Position numbers and translations under genes: made by a program | Assembly: GCF_000143685.1 (NCBI RefSeq) | Contig: NC_014328.1 | Span: 2,790,001 to 2,854,000, forward strand | DNA from: Clostridium ljungdahlii DSM 13528 | GTDB lineage: Bacteria > Bacillota > Clostridia > Clostridiales > Clostridiaceae | Direction: 5' to 3' | Length of the DNA stretch: 64,000 nt | In this document: piece after piece, positions 60,904 through 64,000 of the stretch | Numbering within the stretch: the first letter of the stretch is position 1 | How the letters are laid out: every line of letters begins with the position of its first letter | The notes under the pieces: generated by a model | Databases searched by the model: none | What the model saw: only the letters and a program-made list of their open reading frames with translations | What the model was told of the DNA's origin: nothing

Positions 60904-61593
60904 ATGTACAATATAATGTTAATTGAAGATGATAAAAAATTAAATAGTCTTATAAGAAATCATCTTAAAAAGTATGGATATCAGACTTGCTGTGTAAATG
61001 ATTTTTGTGATATAAAAACTGAATTTATTAAAAATAACCCCCATCTTGTTCTTATGGATGTCAATTTGCCTTTATATGATGGCTTTTACTGGTGCAGAGA
61101 TATAAGAACGATATCAAATGTTCCTATAATATTTCTTTCAGCTAGAAATTCTGATATGGATCAAGTTATGGCCATTGAAAATGGAGGAGATGATTATATA
61201 ACCAAGCCTTTTTCCTATGATGTACTCATTGCAAAGATAAAAGGAGTTATAAGAAGAGTTTATGGAAGTTACTCAGAAAGCAGCCTCAGTGAGATATTTG
61301 AATCAAATGGACTTTTTTTGTATTTAAATCAAAATGTAGTAGAATATAAAAGTAAAAAAGTAGAGCTTAGTAAAAAGGAATTCCAACTTCTATATTCCCT
61401 TCTTAAAAATGAAAATAAAATTGTTTCCAGAGAAAGCCTACTAGAAGTCTTATGGAATGATGTAGATTTTGTTGATGACAATACCTTGTCTGTTAACATG
61501 ACTCGTGTAAGGAAAAGACTTGAGGAAATTGGAATTACCAATGTAATTGAAACCAAACGTGGACAAGGTTATAAAATAGTACCAAATTGGTAA
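60904..61593 (+). CDS. BceR-like OmpR-family response regulator
   Basis: A 229-residue regulator: LIEDDKKLNSLI, phospho-acceptor in LVLMDVNLPLYDG, LSARNSDMDQVM, YITKPFSYDVLIAKI, and a winged helix with LSKKEFQLLYSLL and VIETKRGQGYKIV. Sequence style (LPLYDGFYWC) is that of BceR/YxdJ regulators of peptide-antibiotic defence. AGAGGTG ribosome site. Followed by a matching small kinase and an ABC transporter. Confidence 0.92.
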   Translation: MYNIMLIEDDKKLNSLIRNHLKKYGYQTCCVNDFCDIKTEFIKNNPHLVLMDVNLPLYDGFYWCRDIRTISNVPIIFLSARNSDMDQVMAIENGGDDYITKPFSYDVLIAKIKGVIRRVYGSYSESSLSEIFESNGLFLYLNQNVVEYKSKKVELSKKEFQLLYSLLKNENKIVSRESLLEVLWNDVDFVDDNTLSVNMTRVRKRLEEIGITNVIETKRGQGYKIVPNW

Positions 61594-61645
61594 AATGAAT
61601 CAGTGTACAGGAATGTATACGAGATATTTAAAGCAGGTGAAATAA

Positions 61646-62698
61646 ATGAATTTTAAAGATTTTCTTAAGGATAAGATACCTTTTGCAGTAATTTATTTTT
61701 TAGCTACTGCTGCAGTTATACTTGTAATGTATCTTACTTTAATCATAAACAAAATTGAACTTATGAATAATAACATACTTTACGCCTGGTTAATTTCAAT
61801 AATCTTTTTTATACTATTTTTAATATATGATTATTTAAAAAATAGACATTTTTATAATCAGCTAAATGTAATGTTAAATGCAAAGGAAGATTTAGATAAC
61901 ATACTTAATATAGGTAATTGCAGCACTCATGAGCAGGAAATGTTTAAAAAGCTCCTGCTTAAAACTTATAAAATCTACAGTGAAAGAACTATAAAATATG
62001 AAGAAACACACAAAGAATACATAAATTTTATAAATAAGTGGGTACATCAAATGAAAACTCCTGTATCTGTTATGAATCTCATACTTCAAGATGAAATAAA
62101 TGAAGATAATAGAGCTGTATTTGACAGTATATTAGAAGAAAATGAAAAATTATCTCATGGCCTTGATATGATGCTCTGTAATGCAAGAGTTAACGAATTT
62201 AATATGGATTTTAATGTAGAGAGCTTAAATATTATATCCATTGTTAGAAATGTTTTAAATGACAATAAAAAACCTCTCATAAGGAGCCATGTATTTCCTA
62301 AAGTTACAACTGATGCAGCTATAACAGTAGAAACAGATAAAAAATGGATTTACTTTGTAATAAATCAAATAGTTGTAAATGCTATAAAATATTCAAAGCT
62401 GAAAATTCAAGACAACAAGTATATTACCTTTAAAATCAAAGCTAAAAATTCAAAAATTATATTATCCATAAGTGATGAAGGAATAGGTATACCAAAAGAA
62501 GATTTAAATAGAGTATTTAATGCTTTCTTTACAGGTAAAAATGGAAGAAAGAGTGATGAATCCACAGGTATGGGAATGTATCTTGCAAAGAAAATATGTG
62601 ATAAACTTGGTCATGAAATTCTTGTAGAATCAGAAGAAGGCAAAGGTTCCACCTTTTCTATTGTATTTTTCAAGGGTAAAAACTTGTTTAAATTTTAA
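61646..62698 (+). CDS. BceS-like intramembrane-sensing histidine kinase
   Basis: A 350-residue kinase with two membrane helices (about 14-35 and 42-64) joined by a very short extracellular loop, the mark of BceS-type kinases that sense through their ABC transporter. His box: FINKWVHQMKTPVSVMNLIL. HATPase: VINQIVVNAIKYS, SDEGIGIPKEDL and STGMGMYLAKKICDKLGH. It lies 52 bp after the regulator gene. Confidence 0.92.
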   Translation: MNFKDFLKDKIPFAVIYFLATAAVILVMYLTLIINKIELMNNNILYAWLISIIFFILFLIYDYLKNRHFYNQLNVMLNAKEDLDNILNIGNCSTHEQEMFKKLLLKTYKIYSERTIKYEETHKEYINFINKWVHQMKTPVSVMNLILQDEINEDNRAVFDSILEENEKLSHGLDMMLCNARVNEFNMDFNVESLNIISIVRNVLNDNKKPLIRSHVFPKVTTDAAITVETDKKWIYFVINQIVVNAIKYSKLKIQDNKYITFKIKAKNSKIILSISDEGIGIPKEDLNRVFNAFFTGKNGRKSDESTGMGMYLAKKICDKLGHEILVESEEGKGSTFSIVFFKGKNLFKF

Positions 62699-62732
62699 TC
62701 TTTCAATATTGTAAGATTAAAATTGTATTTGA

Positions 62733-62770
62733 AAGAGAAATCGATACATTGATTTCTCTAATTTTTTTAT
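62733..62770 (+). terminator. Terminator between the Bce-type kinase and ABC genes
   Basis: AGAGAAATC (62734-62742) and GATTTCTCT (62751-62759) form a 9-bp stem followed by AATTTTTTTA. The ABC genes beyond it therefore probably have their own, BceR-dependent promoter. Confidence 0.82.
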
Positions 62771-62871
62771 AATATATACATAAAGTTCATGAGTTCTAAC
62801 ATTTCTCATTTAAAATAATGGAAATGTTATGAACAGCAGCCATGAAACTAACAAGTGAAAGGAATGATAAC

Positions 62872-63639
62872 ATGTCAGTATTAAAGGCTGAAAATATAAG
62901 TAAAATTTATGGTGATAAAAGAGGAAGCTTACAAGTAAAAGCCCTTGATAAATTTAATATTAGCATCGATGAAGGAGAATTTGTTGGAGTTATGGGCCCT
63001 TCTGGAAGTGGAAAGAGCACTCTTTTAAATATTCTTGCAACAATAGATACTCCAACTTCAGGAGAGCTTTTCATAAAAGGAGTTAATCCAGAAAAACTTG
63101 ATGAAAAGAAAGCTGCACTATTTAGGAGAAAGGAACTTGGATTTATATTTCAAGATTTTAATTTACTAGATTCCCTATCAATAAAGGAAAATATAATACT
63201 TCCTTTAGTACTCAACAAAACAAATACTCATGAAATAGAAAAAAAAGTAGATGATATTGCTTCACTTTTAAATATAAAAAAGATTTTAGATAAAAGACCT
63301 TATGAAACTTCAGGTGGCCAGCAGCAAAGGGCCGCTTGTGCAAGAGCACTAATTCACAATCCATCTATAATACTTGCAGATGAACCCACTGGAAATCTTG
63401 ATTCTAAAGCTTCTCAGGATGTTATGGAATCTTTGACTAACTTAAATAATGAAAGAAAAGCAACTATAATGATGGTTACTCATGATCCTTTTGCAGCTAG
63501 CTTTTGTAAAAGAATAATAATGATTAAGGATGGAAGATTCTTTTTAGAAATTGTAAAAGGAGGTAATCGCCAAGCTTTCTTCAAGGAAATCATGGATTCA
63601 CTTACTTTAATAGGAGGTCACTATAATGACATTGCATAA
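62872..63639 (+). CDS. BceA-like ABC transporter ATP-binding protein
   Basis: A 255-residue ATPase of the MacB/BceA type: Walker A GPSGSGKST, Q-loop FQDFNLL, signature ETSGGQQQRAACARALI, Walker B IILADEPTGNLDSKASQ and switch VTHDPFAASF. The ATG at 62872 follows AAAGGAATG; the upstream ATG at 62842 has no good site. It overlaps the permease gene by 14 bp. Confidence 0.93.
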   Translation: MSVLKAENISKIYGDKRGSLQVKALDKFNISIDEGEFVGVMGPSGSGKSTLLNILATIDTPTSGELFIKGVNPEKLDEKKAALFRRKELGFIFQDFNLLDSLSIKENIILPLVLNKTNTHEIEKKVDDIASLLNIKKILDKRPYETSGGQQQRAACARALIHNPSIILADEPTGNLDSKASQDVMESLTNLNNERKATIMMVTHDPFAASFCKRIIMIKDGRFFLEIVKGGNRQAFFKEIMDSLTLIGGHYNDIA

Positions 63640-64000
63640 TATCGCTGTTAAAAACATAAAGGGAAATTTAAATAAATTTATAATGTACTATTTAAGTAAT
63701 ACCTTTGTAGTTATGGTATTTTTCATATTTGCAAATTTTCTTTTAAGTCCTAAGGCTTCTAGTTTAAAAAACATGGGGCAAGCCGGCGCAATTATGACAG
63801 AAACAGTTTATCTTTGTGAGTTTGTAATACTCATATTCACAGTTGTATTTACTAACTATTCTATATCAAGTTTTTTAAAATCAAGAGAAAAAGAATTTGG
63901 GCTTTTATCAATGTTTGGACTGACAAGAAGCCAAGTAAGAAATTATGTTATGTTTGAAAACTTAATTGTTTCTTTATTTTCTATAAGTACAGGAATTATA
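63626..64000 (+). CDS. BceB-like ABC transporter permease (3' end outside window)
   Basis: The first 125 residues are visible. TAGGAGGTC precedes the ATG. It begins LHNIAVKNIKGNLNKFIMYY, a typical BceB/FtsX-family start, then one membrane segment, a short external part (SPKASSLKNMGQ), a second segment and FLKSREKEFGLLSMFGLTRSQV, the conserved cytoplasmic loop of this family. BceB permeases have ten helices and a large external domain that binds or removes peptide antibiotics from lipid targets. Confidence 0.9.
   Translation, partial: MTLHNIAVKNIKGNLNKFIMYYLSNTFVVMVFFIFANFLLSPKASSLKNMGQAGAIMTETVYLCEFVILIFTVVFTNYSISSFLKSREKEFGLLSMFGLTRSQVRNYVMFENLIVSLFSISTGII

Overview
The window is AT-rich, densely packed low-GC Gram-positive DNA. 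Strong GGAGG-type ribosome sites, frequent TTG and GTG starts, a TPP riboswitch, a clostridial-type citrate lyase locus, AsrA/AsrB homologues, an AgrD-type peptide and many Fe-S proteins point to an anaerobic Clostridium (sensu stricto). The species cannot be fixed from sequence alone. No rRNA, tRNA or CRISPR array was recognised.

Layout. 1-2.0 kb: two exported cell-wall type enzymes (a partial amidase-like protein and an M15 peptidase). 2.0-2.7 kb: an array of 71-bp tandem repeats and the first copy of a structured repeat, here called R1. 2.7-9.4 kb: a ferredoxin-fused aldo/keto reductase, then argF-carA-carB (carbamoyl phosphate and citrulline synthesis) on the minus strand. 9.7-14.4 kb: an FAH-family hydrolase, a methyltransferase, RecQ and two small coiled-coil proteins. 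14.4-24.0 kb: a complete citrate lyase locus (citG, then malic enzyme, citC, citD, citE, citF, and citX) containing a MatC/SLC13-type carrier and a citrate/malate (2HCT) carrier that has lost its N-terminal half. Together these would import a di- or tricarboxylate, cleave citrate to acetate and oxaloacetate, and convert malate to pyruvate. 24.1-28.0 kb: two long palindromic elements (family R2) and a TPP-riboswitch-controlled thiamine-precursor salvage operon (tenA-thiZ-thiX-thiY).

29.1-36.5 kb: a LysR regulator and a five-gene operon joining a molybdopterin (bis-MGD type) oxidoreductase, a DmsB/PhsB-like ferredoxin and a TorD-like chaperone to the NAD(P)H-oxidising AsrA and AsrB proteins, without the siroheme catalytic subunit AsrC. 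The Mo protein carries what looks like a degenerate Tat signal. This reads as a cytoplasmic NAD(P)H-driven Mo reductase of unknown substrate and is the best candidate for an undescribed system here.

36.6-53.3 kb: a SpoIID-like wall protein, pheA, a MarR/YczE divergent pair, small membrane proteins, a PAP2 phosphatase, an orphan agrD with a GHKL sensor kinase, SdpI- and C5-epimerase-like proteins, a TetR-regulated hydrolase, a MerR/carboxymuconolactone-decarboxylase pair, and a deletion scar that joins a racemase remnant to a 5'-truncated LysR gene and an integrase remnant. 53.3-64.0 kb: two antibiotic-defence-like modules. One is a minus-strand operon of response regulator, ABC ATPase, two permeases, a membrane-anchored erythromycin-esterase-like protein and a kinase. 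The other is a plus-strand BceRSAB-like module cut off by the window end.

Two repeat families recur between genes. R1 (five copies) and R2 (three copies) both keep hairpin architecture while the stem sequences change in a compensating way, so structure appears to be under selection or recently mobile.
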